A DNA stretch of 64,000 bases, taken from the NCBI RefSeq assembly GCF_014649955.1, contig NZ_BMUA01000003.1:62001-126000 (forward strand). The letters run 5' to 3'. Both the position numbers and the translations under genes were made by a program. Within the stretch, counting starts at the first letter, position 1; every line of letters begins with the position of its first letter. Of this stretch, positions 16,009-24,379 are shown in pieces. Source of the DNA: Streptomyces violascens (GTDB taxonomy: Bacteria > Actinomycetota > Actinomycetes > Streptomycetales > Streptomycetaceae). The notes beneath the pieces are model-generated. The model did no database searches. It was not told the DNA's origin and was given only the letters and a program-made list of their open reading frames with translations.

Positions 16009-17388
16009 ATGACTTCCCAGGCAACGTCCCGCACCGCCAAGGCCGCCGCGGCGGAGCGCCGCGAACAGGCCGTGCGGGCCGCGGTGGAGCAGGGCCTGGC
16101 CGGGCCCGACGTCCCCATCGTCGCCCTCCTCGACACCACCGGCATCCGCGCCGGCGCCGCCGCCCTGCAAGCCGCCTTCGCCGCCGTCACCGACGCCCCG
16201 GTGCTGCACGCCTTCGCCGTGAAGGCCTGCCCGCTCGTCCCCGTCCTGCGGCTGCTGCTCGCCGAGGGCCTGGGCGCCGAGGTCGCGAGCCCGGGCGAGC
16301 TCGCGCTTGCCAGGGCCGCCGGGATCCGCCCCGCGGCCACCGTGCTCGACTCCCCCGCCAAGACCCCGGCCGAGCTGCGCGAAGCCCTGGCGCTCGGCAT
16401 CGCCGTCAACGCGGACAACCCCCAGGAGCTGGCCCGCCTGGACGCGCTGATCTGCCCCCAAGGCCTTGAGGGCCAGGGAGGTACCCCGATCGCGCCGAGC
16501 ACCTCGCCCCTGGGCATCCGGGTCAACCCGCAGCTCGGCGCGGGGTCCATCGACGCGCTGTCCACGGCGACGGCCACGTCCAAGTTCGGCGTGGCCCTGC
16601 TCGACGAGGGCGCCCGGGACTGGGTCGTCCGGGCGTACGCCGAGCGCCCCTGGCTGACCCGGCTGCACACGCACTCCGGGTCGCAGGGCGTGGCGCTCTC
16701 CCTCATGGCGCGGGGCGTGCGGGCCGTCTACGAGCTCGCGGAGGAGATCAACGCGGCGGTGGGCCGGCAGCAGGTCGACACGATCGACATCGGCGGGGGC
16801 CTCCCCGTCAACTTCGGCTCCGACGAAGAGACGCCTACGTACGACGCGTACGCACGCCTTCTCAAAGAGGAGGTGCCGGGACTGTTCGACGGGCGGTACG
16901 GCCTGGTGACCGAGTTCGGCCGCTCACTGCTCGCCAAGCACGGTCTCGTCCTCGCCCGGGTCGAGTACGCGAAGAGCTCGGGCGGCCGCCCCATCGCGGT
17001 CACCCACGCGGGGGTGCAGATCGCCGCCCGCACCGTGTACGCGCCCGCCTCCTGGCCGCTGCGGATCGAGGCGTACGACGCGAAGGGACGCCCCAAGCGG
17101 GGCCCGACGGTCGCCCAGGACATCGCGGGGCCCGCCTGCTTCGCCGGGGACCTGCTCGCCGAGAACCGCCCGCTGCCGCTGCTCGACCAGGGCGACTACA
17201 CCGGAGTCCTGGACACGGGCGCGTACTACTTCGCCCACCACTACTCCTACAACTCCCTTGCCCGGCCCGGGATTTACGGCTTCACGGCCACGGCGGACGG
17301 GGTGGAATTCGCGACGGTGCGCAGCCCGCAGTCCCTCGCGGACCTGGTCGAGGAGGCGGGCGGCGCCCACGCGGACGCCCTGCTCTGA
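16009..17388 (+). CDS. PLP-dependent decarboxylase, Orn/DAP/Arg type (Y4yA-like)
   Basis: 459 residues. Fold type III PLP enzyme: HAFAVKA carries the PLP lysine (72), EVASPGELALA and HTHSGSQG follow, DIGGGLPVNFG binds phosphate, and LLDQGDYTGVLDTGAYYF is the C-terminal active-site strand. Closest type by memory is the Y4yA group, not true LysA, so the substrate is unknown. Residues 149-160 (CPQGLEGQGGTP) look like an insertion: the DNA (16456-16487) matches an intergenic palindromic repeat. The start has a weak ribosome site. It diverges from hutU. Confidence 0.85.
   Translation: MTSQATSRTAKAAAAERREQAVRAAVEQGLAGPDVPIVALLDTTGIRAGAAALQAAFAAVTDAPVLHAFAVKACPLVPVLRLLLAEGLGAEVASPGELALARAAGIRPAATVLDSPAKTPAELREALALGIAVNADNPQELARLDALICPQGLEGQGGTPIAPSTSPLGIRVNPQLGAGSIDALSTATATSKFGVALLDEGARDWVVRAYAERPWLTRLHTHSGSQGVALSLMARGVRAVYELAEEINAAVGRQQVDTIDIGGGLPVNFGSDEETPTYDAYARLLKEEVPGLFDGRYGLVTEFGRSLLAKHGLVLARVEYAKSSGGRPIAVTHAGVQIAARTVYAPASWPLRIEAYDAKGRPKRGPTVAQDIAGPACFAGDLLAENRPLPLLDQGDYTGVLDTGAYYFAHHYSYNSLARPGIYGFTATADGVEFATVRSPQSLADLVEEAGGAHADALL
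16456..16487 (+). repeat. palindromic repeat inserted in frame in a coding region
   Basis: This 32-base stretch is nearly identical to the reverse complement of the intergenic element at 11217-11248. Both share the core CCCCAAGGCCT and GAGGGCCAGGG. It sits inside the decarboxylase frame and encodes CPQGLEGQGGT without a frameshift. Confidence 0.75.
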
Positions 17389-17406
17389 GCGTCCGGACCC
17401 GGCCCC

Positions 17407-17973
17407 TCAGCGGCGCCGGGCGCCGCCGGGTGCCGCGTCACCCGCGCCGAGCCCGGTCGCCCGGAAGCCCCGCACCTTCTTGCCCACCGGCGCGCCCTTG
17501 GGCACCCAGTCCGTGCGGACCCAGACCAGCGCGTCACGCGTACGCTCCAGGCGCCCCAGCCAGCCTGCCTTCAGCCACAGGCCCGCCCCCGCGCCGGCCA
17601 TCAGCAGGCCGCCCGCGCCGGGCAGCGCGAAGGAGGAGCCCGCCGCCGCGAGGAAGCCGAGCAGCAGCCACCAGCGCCAGGCCCGCCGCCAGGTGCGTAC
17701 GGTCACCGATCGGTCCTGGAGGAAGTCGGCCTTGGCGGCACGGGGCGCGGCCTTCGCGAAGTGCGTGTAGCGCCGGCGCCTGGCCAGGAACACGACGGCG
17801 GCGGCCACGATGAACAGCGCGGCGCCCGCGAGCAGCCCGATCCGGCGGCCCGTCAGGCTCACCGGGAACACCGCGCCGAGGCCCGCGGCCAGCAGGCCGA
17901 ACCACCACAGCGGGGCCGCCCCGGCCCGTACGACCACCGCCACGCGCGCCAGCGCCTGCCCTCCGCGACCCAC
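17407..17973 (-). CDS. integral membrane protein of unknown function
   Basis: 188 residues with two close pairs of hydrophobic segments (about residues 18-62 and 100-135), separated by a basic loop (FLARRRRYTHFAKAAPR). GGAGGT precedes the GTG at 17973. The soluble C-terminus is basic (KKVRGFRATG). No family recognised. It converges with the decarboxylase gene, 18 bases apart. Confidence 0.75.
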   Translation of the reverse strand: MGRGGQALARVAVVVRAGAAPLWWFGLLAAGLGAVFPVSLTGRRIGLLAGAALFIVAAAVVFLARRRRYTHFAKAAPRAAKADFLQDRSVTVRTWRRAWRWWLLLGFLAAAGSSFALPGAGGLLMAGAGAGLWLKAGWLGRLERTRDALVWVRTDWVPKGAPVGKKVRGFRATGLGAGDAAPGGARRR

Positions 17974-18057
17974 GTCCCACCTCCACGCGCTCGAATACTG
18001 GCGCGGAGGTTAGCCGGGCAATCTGAGCGGTTCATTAGAGGCCGCGCGCCAAAGGGG

Positions 18058-18897
18058 CTATTCGACGAACAGGCCCCGCGCCGCGGCCTTCGCGTCGAAC
18101 TCCTCCAGGCGGGCCTGCGCGTCCGGCAGGTCGTCGCACATGGCTTCCAGGAGGACCCGGCCGAGCAGCATCGGCGCACACGCCGTGTCGAAGGCGAGGC
18201 CGGTGCCGACGGCCGCCGGGATCAGCAGGTCGCTGTACTTGGCGACCGGCGCGAACGCCGAGTCGGCGACCGTGACCACGGTGAGCCCGACGGACTGCGC
18301 GTACGCCAGCGCCTCCACGACCTCCTTGGGATGGCGCGGCAGCGCGAAGCACAGCAGCGCCGAGGCCCCGGCCCGCAGCGCCGCGTCGATCCGGTCGGCC
18401 AGCATGGTGCCGCCCTCGTCGAGCAGGCGGACGTCGGGGTGCACCTTGGCCGCGAAGTAGGCGAAGCCGCGGGCCTGCGAGGAGGCCGCGCGCAGGCCGA
18501 GCACCGGCAGCGGCCGGGAGGCGGCGAGGAGGCGGCCCGCGTCCTCGACCGGGCGCGGATCGGCGAGCAGCCCGGCCAGGTGCTGGAGGTTCTCGATCTC
18601 GGCGAGGACCGCCTGCTGGTACTCGTTGTACGAGGTCTCGGCCTCCTCGCCGGTCGCGGCAGGGGCGACTTCGCGCAGGTGGCGGCGGAGCGCCGGGTAG
18701 CCGTCGAAGCCGAGGGCGACCGCGAACCGGGTCACCGACGGCTGGCTGACCCCGGCGAGTTCGGCGAGTTCGACGCTGGACAGGAAGGGCACGTCGGCGG
18801 CGCGGCGCACCATGCAGTGCGCGATGCGCCGCTGGGTCGGGGTCAGCCTGCGCCCCTCGAAGAGCTGTTGCAGCCGTGCGGCAGGGCCCTCGCTCAT
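18058..18897 (-). CDS. MurR/RpiR-family transcriptional regulator
   Basis: 279 residues from ATG 18897 behind GGGGGAC; an ATG 15 bases upstream is also possible. The N-terminal RpiR helix-turn-helix spans about residues 15-75 (LTPTQRRIAHCMV, VAELAGVSQPSVTRFAVALG in substance). A C-terminal SIS domain (about 115-260) has VLGLRAASSQARGFA and ALLCFALPRHPKEVVEA. RpiR proteins sense phosphosugars or related metabolites. It sits 31 bases downstream of the ammonia-lyase paralogue on the same strand and probably controls that gene and the divergent NCS1 permease. Confidence 0.92.
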   Translation of the reverse strand: MSEGPAARLQQLFEGRRLTPTQRRIAHCMVRRAADVPFLSSVELAELAGVSQPSVTRFAVALGFDGYPALRRHLREVAPAATGEEAETSYNEYQQAVLAEIENLQHLAGLLADPRPVEDAGRLLAASRPLPVLGLRAASSQARGFAYFAAKVHPDVRLLDEGGTMLADRIDAALRAGASALLCFALPRHPKEVVEALAYAQSVGLTVVTVADSAFAPVAKYSDLLIPAAVGTGLAFDTACAPMLLGRVLLEAMCDDLPDAQARLEEFDAKAAARGLFVE

Positions 18898-18928
18898 GCC
18901 GTCCCCCTTCATGCCTTCAGGTCCTTCT

Positions 18929-20428
18929 TCATGCGTACAGGTCCTTGAACCGGTCGAGCAGTGCGGCCGCCCGGTCGACGTCCGCGGTCAGCGGCCGGTC
19001 GGTGACGTCCTCGTCGAGCACGGACTCGGCGAGCGCGAACGCGCGCCCGACCGGAAGTTCCGGGTCAGGGCGCAGGTCGCGCTGGCGCAACGCCCTTACC
19101 GCCGCGACGAGTTCGCACCCCACCACCAGCCGCAGCGCCCCGGCAAGCCGCAGTGTCTGGCGGGCCGCGAGCGAGGCGAAGCTGGCCTGCTCCTCGACGC
19201 CCCGAGAGAGTACAGCGTGGCCCAGCGAGGCCGGGGCGGCGAAGGCCCGCAGATCACCGAGGGCGGCGCCGGCCGCGTACTCCAGGATCATCACGCCCGA
19301 CGAGGCGGGCTCGGCGTCCGCCAGGAACGGCTTCAGGCGGGTGTAGGCGGGCTCGTTGAGGGCGGACAGGCGCGAGGTGGACAGGCGGGCGACCTGGGTG
19401 ACGGCGAGCCTGAAGTGGTCGAGTGCCAGGGCGAGTTGGGCCAGGTAGAAGCCGCCGTGGTGGTAGGCCGCGAGGTCGTCGGGCGAGATCAGAGGGTTCT
19501 CGGCGGCCGCGTTGATCTCGATCGCGAGGACCCGCTCCAGGGCGTCGGCGGCGTCGTGCGCGGGCCCGTGGATCTGCGGCAGACAGCGGAAGCCGTACGG
19601 GTCCTGGATGCGGCCGAGCGGAGGGGTGGGCCGCTCGGGCGCCCCGAGCAGCGCACGCATGCGGGCTGCGGTGGCGTACGAGCCGGGGTGCGGGCGCGCC
19701 GCGTGCACGGGCTCCGCGTAGGCCTCGTAGGAGCCGTCGACGGCGAGCAGCGAGAAGGCGCCCACGATCTCGGTGGCCGACACCAGGCGGCGCAGCTCGT
19801 CGAGGGCGAGCGCGGACTGGCCGAGGGTGAGGGCGTTGGAGCTGATCAGGGCCAGCGCGTCGTTGTTGTCCAGGGGCTGCGCCTCGGGCTCGGGGCCGCC
19901 CCGCCAGGGGTGTTCCCCGGCGAGCGCGAGGCCGACCTGGGCGAGGGCGGCGATGTCGCCGGTGCCGACCGAGCCGAACTCGTTGACCACCGGCTGTGCC
20001 CCGGCCTCGAGCGCCTCGCACAGGGCGGTGACGACGGTCGGGCGAAGGCCGGCGCCGCCCGCGAGCAGCTGGTTGGCCCGCACCGCGAGCATCGCGCGGA
20101 CCTCGCGGGCGGGCAGCTCCTTGCCGATCGCCCCCGCGTGGCTGCGCAGCAGGCGGAGCCCGTGGCTCGCGGCGGCCTCGGTGGGCACGGCCTCGCTGCG
20201 GTTGGCGCCGACGCCGGTGGAGCGGCCGTACACCCGCCCGGACGCGGCGAGTTCGCGCGCGGTGTGCCAGGCGTGCTCGACGCGCCGCATCGCCTCGGTG
20301 CCGGGCACGGGCCTCGCGGCTCCGTCGGCGAGGCGTACGACGTCGGCGACGGGCAGGGTCTCGCCGTCGAGCACGACGATCCCCGTCGGCGAATCCTGTG
20401 AGGCGTCCACGACGTGGGACGACAACAT
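18929..20428 (-). CDS. histidine/aromatic ammonia-lyase family protein lacking the Ala-Ser-Gly MIO triad
   Basis: 499 residues, the length of HutH. Conserved features remain: YGRSTGVG (active-site Tyr region), RSHAGA (His), IQDPYGFRCLPQIHG (Gln, Tyr, Arg), INAAAENPLI and a Glu in SRGVEEQAS. But the segment that should read GSVGASGDL is GSVGTGDIA (residues 152-160), one residue shorter and without the Ala-Ser-Gly that cyclises to MIO. The following NGT motif is ISSNA. It is therefore probably not a normal histidine ammonia-lyase. Neighbours are an RpiR regulator and a divergent NCS1 permease. The start codon choice is moderately sure. Confidence 0.85.
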   Translation of the reverse strand: MLSSHVVDASQDSPTGIVVLDGETLPVADVVRLADGAARPVPGTEAMRRVEHAWHTARELAASGRVYGRSTGVGANRSEAVPTEAAASHGLRLLRSHAGAIGKELPAREVRAMLAVRANQLLAGGAGLRPTVVTALCEALEAGAQPVVNEFGSVGTGDIAALAQVGLALAGEHPWRGGPEPEAQPLDNNDALALISSNALTLGQSALALDELRRLVSATEIVGAFSLLAVDGSYEAYAEPVHAARPHPGSYATAARMRALLGAPERPTPPLGRIQDPYGFRCLPQIHGPAHDAADALERVLAIEINAAAENPLISPDDLAAYHHGGFYLAQLALALDHFRLAVTQVARLSTSRLSALNEPAYTRLKPFLADAEPASSGVMILEYAAGAALGDLRAFAAPASLGHAVLSRGVEEQASFASLAARQTLRLAGALRLVVGCELVAAVRALRQRDLRPDPELPVGRAFALAESVLDEDVTDRPLTADVDRAAALLDRFKDLYA

Positions 20429-20480
20429 GCGCGAACACCACCATTTCCGGACGCGGCATCAACGGCCCGGGCGTGAGCCA

Positions 20481-20510
20481 TTGACAAGTTATTCAGACAC
20501 CCAGAACTCT
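20481..20510 (+). promoter_or_regulatory. promoter candidate for the NCS1 permease
   Basis: A perfect TTGACA (20481-20486) is followed after 17-18 bases by GAACTC/AACTCT. The surrounding A+T-rich stretch (about 20480-20525) stands out in this G+C-rich DNA. It lies in the 142-base divergent gap between the ammonia-lyase paralogue and the permease, a probable site for the RpiR regulator. Confidence 0.4.
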
Positions 20511-20570
20511 GCATGACGATATACAGCCGGGCAAGCCTTCACCGCCTCCTCGTCGCGAAGGAGCACCCCC

Positions 20571-22016
20571 ATGACCGCATCCCCCGAACCCCCTGGGCCG
20601 GGCGCCTTTCTCGTCGAGCGCCGTTCCATCGACGTCGTCCCGGACGACGAGCGCCACGGCAGTGCCTTCAGCCAGTTCACCCTGTGGCTCGGCGCCAACC
20701 TCCAGATCACCGCCGTCGTGACCGGCGCCCTCGCGGTGGTCTTCGGCGGCGGCGCGTTCTGGTCGCTGATCGGCCTCCTCGCCGGCAACCTCCTCGGCGG
20801 CGCCGTGATGGCCCTGCACTCGGCGCAGGGCCCGCGCCTGGGGCTGCCGCAGATGATCTCCTCCCGGGCCCAGTTCGGCGTGCGCGGGGCGGTGGTGCCG
20901 CTGCTCCTGGTGATCGTCATGTACGTCGGCTTCTTCGCCAGTGGCAGCGTGCTCGCGGGCCAGGCGACCGGCGAACTCACCCACCTCGGCGAGACCCCCG
21001 GCATCGTGATCTTCGCCCTGGTCACCGCCGTGACGGCGACGATCGGCTACCGGGTGATCCACGCGCTCGGCCGGGTGGCGAGCGTGATCTGCGCGCTGGC
21101 CTTCGTCTACCTGGGCATACGCCTGCTCGACGGGATCGACCTGACGGCCGTCCTGCACGACCGCGCCTTCCACCTCCCGATGTTCCTGCTCGCGGTCTCC
21201 CTCTCCGCGTCCTGGCAGCTCGCGTTCGGCCCGTACGTCGCGGACTACTCGCGCTACCTGCCCCGCACGACCAGCACCCGCGCCACCTTCTGGTGGACGC
21301 TGGCGGGCTCGGCGCTCGGCTCCCAGTGGTCGATGACCTTCGGCGTCCTGGTCGCGGCCACCGCGGGCGACGCCTTCCTCGCCAACCAGGTCGGGTACGT
21401 CGTCGGGCTCGGCGGCACCGGCCTGACCGCCTCGTTCCTGTACTTCACGATCGCGCTGGGCAAGCTCACGATCAACGTGCTCAACACCTACGGCGGGTTC
21501 ATGTCGATGGTGACCGGCGTGAGCGGCTTCCGCGCCCAGAAGACGATCGGGCCGCGCGCCCGCGCGCTCTACATCGGCGGCATCATGCTGGCCGGCACGG
21601 CGGTGGCGCTCGCGGGCAAGGACACGTTCCTGGCCTCGTTCAAGGACTTCCTGCTCTTCCTGCTGACCTTCTTCACCCCGTGGTCGGCGATCAACCTGGT
21701 CGACTACTACCTGATCTCCCGCGAGCGCTACGACATCCCGGCCCTCTTCGATCCCCGGGGCCGCTACGGCGCCTGCCGCTGGGACGCGCTGTCCGTGTAC
21801 GTGATCGGGGTGCTCGCCCAGCTCCCGTTCCTGGCCACGGGCTTCTACACGGGCCCGCTGGTGGAGCGGCTCGGCGGCGCCGACATCTCGTGGATCGTGG
21901 GGCTCGCCGTACCGGCGGCGCTCTTCTTCGTGCTGGCACGAGGAAGAAATACGGGGGGTACCCCCCGTGCGGACGAGGCCTGCGCTCCGTACCGTCAAGT
22001 GCATGGATGTCCGTGA
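20571..22016 (+). CDS. NCS1-family permease (cytosine/purine/allantoin type)
   Basis: 481 residues, about 12 membrane helices. N-terminal FTLWLGANLQITAVVTGAL and PRLGLPQMISSRAQFGVRG are typical of NCS1 nucleobase:cation symporters. PYVADYSRYLPR and INLVDYYLISRERYD are also conserved. GAAGGAG precedes the ATG. It is transcribed away from the ammonia-lyase paralogue and may import its substrate. The C-terminal tail beyond LARGRN is read through an 18-base palindrome and overlaps the next gene by 14 bases, so the tail may be a non-conserved extension. Confidence 0.9.
   Translation: MTASPEPPGPGAFLVERRSIDVVPDDERHGSAFSQFTLWLGANLQITAVVTGALAVVFGGGAFWSLIGLLAGNLLGGAVMALHSAQGPRLGLPQMISSRAQFGVRGAVVPLLLVIVMYVGFFASGSVLAGQATGELTHLGETPGIVIFALVTAVTATIGYRVIHALGRVASVICALAFVYLGIRLLDGIDLTAVLHDRAFHLPMFLLAVSLSASWQLAFGPYVADYSRYLPRTTSTRATFWWTLAGSALGSQWSMTFGVLVAATAGDAFLANQVGYVVGLGGTGLTASFLYFTIALGKLTINVLNTYGGFMSMVTGVSGFRAQKTIGPRARALYIGGIMLAGTAVALAGKDTFLASFKDFLLFLLTFFTPWSAINLVDYYLISRERYDIPALFDPRGRYGACRWDALSVYVIGVLAQLPFLATGFYTGPLVERLGGADISWIVGLAVPAALFFVLARGRNTGGTPRADEACAPYRQVHGCP
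21951..21968. promoter_or_regulatory. perfect 18-base palindrome
   Basis: ACGGGGGGTACCCCCCGT is its own reverse complement. It lies in the last codons of the NCS1 gene and 35 bases before the ATG of the next gene, the position of an operator or a compact hairpin. The regulator is unknown. Confidence 0.5.
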
Positions 22017-22446
22017 CACCGAGCCCAGGCCCAGCCTCCTGAAGGACGCCGAGCTCAAGAAGGAACTCGACGCCACCCTGCACGCCCGCAGGGACCTCGG
22101 CCCCGAGTACGAGTCCGCGCTCGTCGACTCCTTCCTGGAGAAGGTGGAGCAGCGGGTCGACGGCTCGGTGGACCGGCGGGTGCGGCGGCAGCTGGCGGAG
22201 CAGCAGATGGTCGTGGCCCGCGGCGGCCGCCCGGACCGGAGCGGTCCCGAGAGCAACTTCGGCGAGCGCTTCGGCTTCGCGATGATCTCGCTGATCCTCG
22301 CCGTACCGCTGTCCGCGATCGGCGGGGTCAACGCCGGCTTCAAGGGCCTGGTGGTGACCTGGCTCGGCATCGTCGCCGTGAACGCCGTGCATGCGGCGCA
22401 CCGCTGGCCGTGGCAGCGCATCCGGCGCTCCCGCGAGGACGACTGA
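22003..22446 (+). CDS. small membrane protein with charged N-terminus
   Basis: 147 residues. The first 85 are highly charged and probably helical (LLKDAELKKELDATLHARR, VDSFLEKVEQRVDGSVDRRV). Two membrane segments follow (about 95-113 and 117-133) and a basic end. No family is recognised. The start ATGGATGTC overlaps the end of the permease gene by 14 bases and has no clear ribosome site, so it may be leaderless or coupled. Confidence 0.75.
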   Translation: MDVRDTEPRPSLLKDAELKKELDATLHARRDLGPEYESALVDSFLEKVEQRVDGSVDRRVRRQLAEQQMVVARGGRPDRSGPESNFGERFGFAMISLILAVPLSAIGGVNAGFKGLVVTWLGIVAVNAVHAAHRWPWQRIRRSREDD

Positions 22447-22853
22447 GCCACAACTGCCGTACAGGAACGTCGGGTTGAGTCCCCGCCGCCCCCGGAGGCC
22501 AGAGGGGCCGTCAGCCTCGGAAGGGTGATCGCGGGGACCGCCGCACCCCCGGTCGCCCGGGGGGCGGGACGACGGCGGTCCCCGCGAGGGACACGGTCCG
22601 GGTCAGGTCCGGCCTCCGCGTCCTGGGCGTACGGGGGAAAGTCCGGGAGCCGCTCCGGAGGTTCCTCGACGCCGCTGGTGGCGTCGGCCGGGGACCCTGC
22701 CCGGGCCCCCTGCCGACATCCATCACTGTGCACGAGCCGTGTTAAGCGGGTGCTGCGCGCACATGTCGCGCTCGTACCAGTTGCGCGACTTCGGCTGCTT
22801 CGCCGACTCCCGCCTCCCGCACGGGAGTCACGGGAGCGGCGGCAGCCCCCCGA
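22447..22853. other. convergent intergenic region with terminator
   Basis: 407 bases between convergent genes with no supported coding sequence. The main structure is a long inverted repeat at 22529-22543 and 22573-22587 (TCGCGGGGACCGCCG and its complement, 29-base loop). It can serve as a bidirectional terminator. The remaining sequence shows nothing recognisable. Confidence 0.6.
22529..22587. terminator. bidirectional terminator hairpin
   Basis: 15-base perfect arms (22529-22543 and 22573-22587) separated by a G+C-rich loop, between the convergent small membrane protein and cystathionine beta-synthase genes. Confidence 0.55.
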
Positions 22854-24242
22854 CTACTGCGGGGTGCGGGCCAGGAAGGCCAGCAGGTCCTGGCGGCTGA
22901 CCACACCCGTCGGCTTGCCCTCGACGATCACGATCGCCGCGTCGGCCTTGCCGAGCACGGACATCAGGTCGCCGACCGGCTCGCCCGAACCGACCTGCGG
23001 CAGCGGCGCGCTCATGTGCTTCTCCAGCGCGTCGTCGAGCGAGGCGCGCTGGGTGAACAGGGCGTCGAGCAGCTCGCGTTCGACGACCGAGCCGATGACC
23101 TCGGCGGCCATCACATCGGGGTGACCCGCGCCCGGCTTCACGATGGGCATCTGCGAGACGCCGTACTCGCGGAGCACCTCGATGGCCTCGCCGACCGTCT
23201 CCTCGGGGTGCATGTGCACCAGCGAGGGCAGGTGGCCGGCCTCCTTGAAGCCCAGCACGTCGGAGACGCGCGCCGAGGGACCGGCCTCCTCCAGGAAGCC
23301 GTAGTCCGCCATCCACTCGTCGTTGAAGATCTTCGACAGATAGCCGCGGCCGGAGTCCGGCAGGAGCACGACCACCACGTCGTCGGGGCCGAGGCCCTCG
23401 GCGACCTTGAGCGCGGCCACGACGGCCATGCCGCAGGAGCCGCCGACCAGGAGACCCTCCTCCTTGGCCAGCCGCCGGGTCATCTGGAAGGAGTCCTTGT
23501 CGGACACCGCGACGATCTCGTCGGTGACGTCCTGGTCGTAGGCGGTCGGCCAGAAGTCCTCGCCGACTCCCTCCACGAGGTACGGACGCCCGGAGCCGCC
23601 GCTGTAGACGGAGCCCTCCGGGTCCGCGCCGACGATCCGCACCTTCCCGTCGCTGGCCTCCTTGAGGTAGCGGCCGGTGCCGGAGATGGTGCCGCCGGTG
23701 CCGACGCCCGCGACGAAGTGGGTGATCTTCCCCTCCGTCTGCTCCCACAGCTCGGGACCGGTGGTCTCGTAGTGCGAACGGGGGTTGTTCGGGTTGCTGT
23801 ACTGGTCCGGCTTCCAGGCCCCCGGCGTCTCGCGCACCAGGCGGTCCGAGACGTTGTAGTACGAGTCCGGGTGCTCCGGGTCGACCGCCGTCGGGCAGAC
23901 CACGACCTCGGCGCCGTACGCCCGCAGTACGTTGATCTTGTCCGTGGAGACCTTGTCAGGGCAGACGAAGATGCACTTGTAGCCCTTCTGCTGGGCCACG
24001 ATGGCCAGGCCGACGCCCGTGTTGCCGCTGGTCGGCTCCACGATCGTGCCGCCGGGCTTGAGCGCGCCGGACTGCTCGGCCGCCTCGATCATGCGGACGG
24101 CGATCCGGTCCTTCACCGAGCCGCCCGGGTTGAAGTACTCGACCTTGGCCAGGACTGTCGCCTGAATGCCCTGGGTCACACTGTTGAGCCTCACCAGCGG
24201 GGTGTTGCCTACGAGGCTGATCATCGAGTCGTGGAATCGCAC
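22854..24242 (-). CDS. cbs: cystathionine beta-synthase
   Basis: 462 residues. Condenses serine (or an activated serine) with homocysteine in transsulfuration. The PLP-binding motif NPGGSVKDR carries the Schiff-base Lys. PTSGNTGVGLA, GVGTGGTISGTGR (phosphate loop) and GGSCGMA follow. Two CBS domains occupy about residues 330-460. The haem domain of the mammalian enzyme is absent. GGAGAC precedes the GTG at 24242. TACGCT (complement of 24275-24280) could be the -10 element. It diverges from the SGNH hydrolase gene. Confidence 0.93.
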   Translation of the reverse strand: MRFHDSMISLVGNTPLVRLNSVTQGIQATVLAKVEYFNPGGSVKDRIAVRMIEAAEQSGALKPGGTIVEPTSGNTGVGLAIVAQQKGYKCIFVCPDKVSTDKINVLRAYGAEVVVCPTAVDPEHPDSYYNVSDRLVRETPGAWKPDQYSNPNNPRSHYETTGPELWEQTEGKITHFVAGVGTGGTISGTGRYLKEASDGKVRIVGADPEGSVYSGGSGRPYLVEGVGEDFWPTAYDQDVTDEIVAVSDKDSFQMTRRLAKEEGLLVGGSCGMAVVAALKVAEGLGPDDVVVVLLPDSGRGYLSKIFNDEWMADYGFLEEAGPSARVSDVLGFKEAGHLPSLVHMHPEETVGEAIEVLREYGVSQMPIVKPGAGHPDVMAAEVIGSVVERELLDALFTQRASLDDALEKHMSAPLPQVGSGEPVGDLMSVLGKADAAIVIVEGKPTGVVSRQDLLAFLARTPQ

Positions 24243-24379
24243 CGTTGTCTCCGGGTCTCCGATTAGGTACCGCCAGCGTATGCGGACCACGACGGGGTGT
24301 TCACCTTTGCGCTGGATTGAGCGACACCCGCTACCGGGCAGTTAGCTGGTGTACGACGGCAAGCTCCAGGGAGGTGGCG

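Noticed and set aside
18929..20428. Calling this gene hutH of the hut pathway
   Set aside because: The MIO triad is missing and the gene is in a separate unit with a permease and its own regulator. A true hutH is more likely elsewhere in the genome.
21951..21968. CsoR-type copper operator
   Set aside because: CsoR sites have TACCCC outside and GGGGTA inside the dyad. Here G6 is outside and TA central, and there are no copper genes nearby.
22511..22726. 71-codon minus-strand frame
   Set aside because: Pro/Arg/Thr-rich shadow across the terminator hairpin, with no ribosome site.
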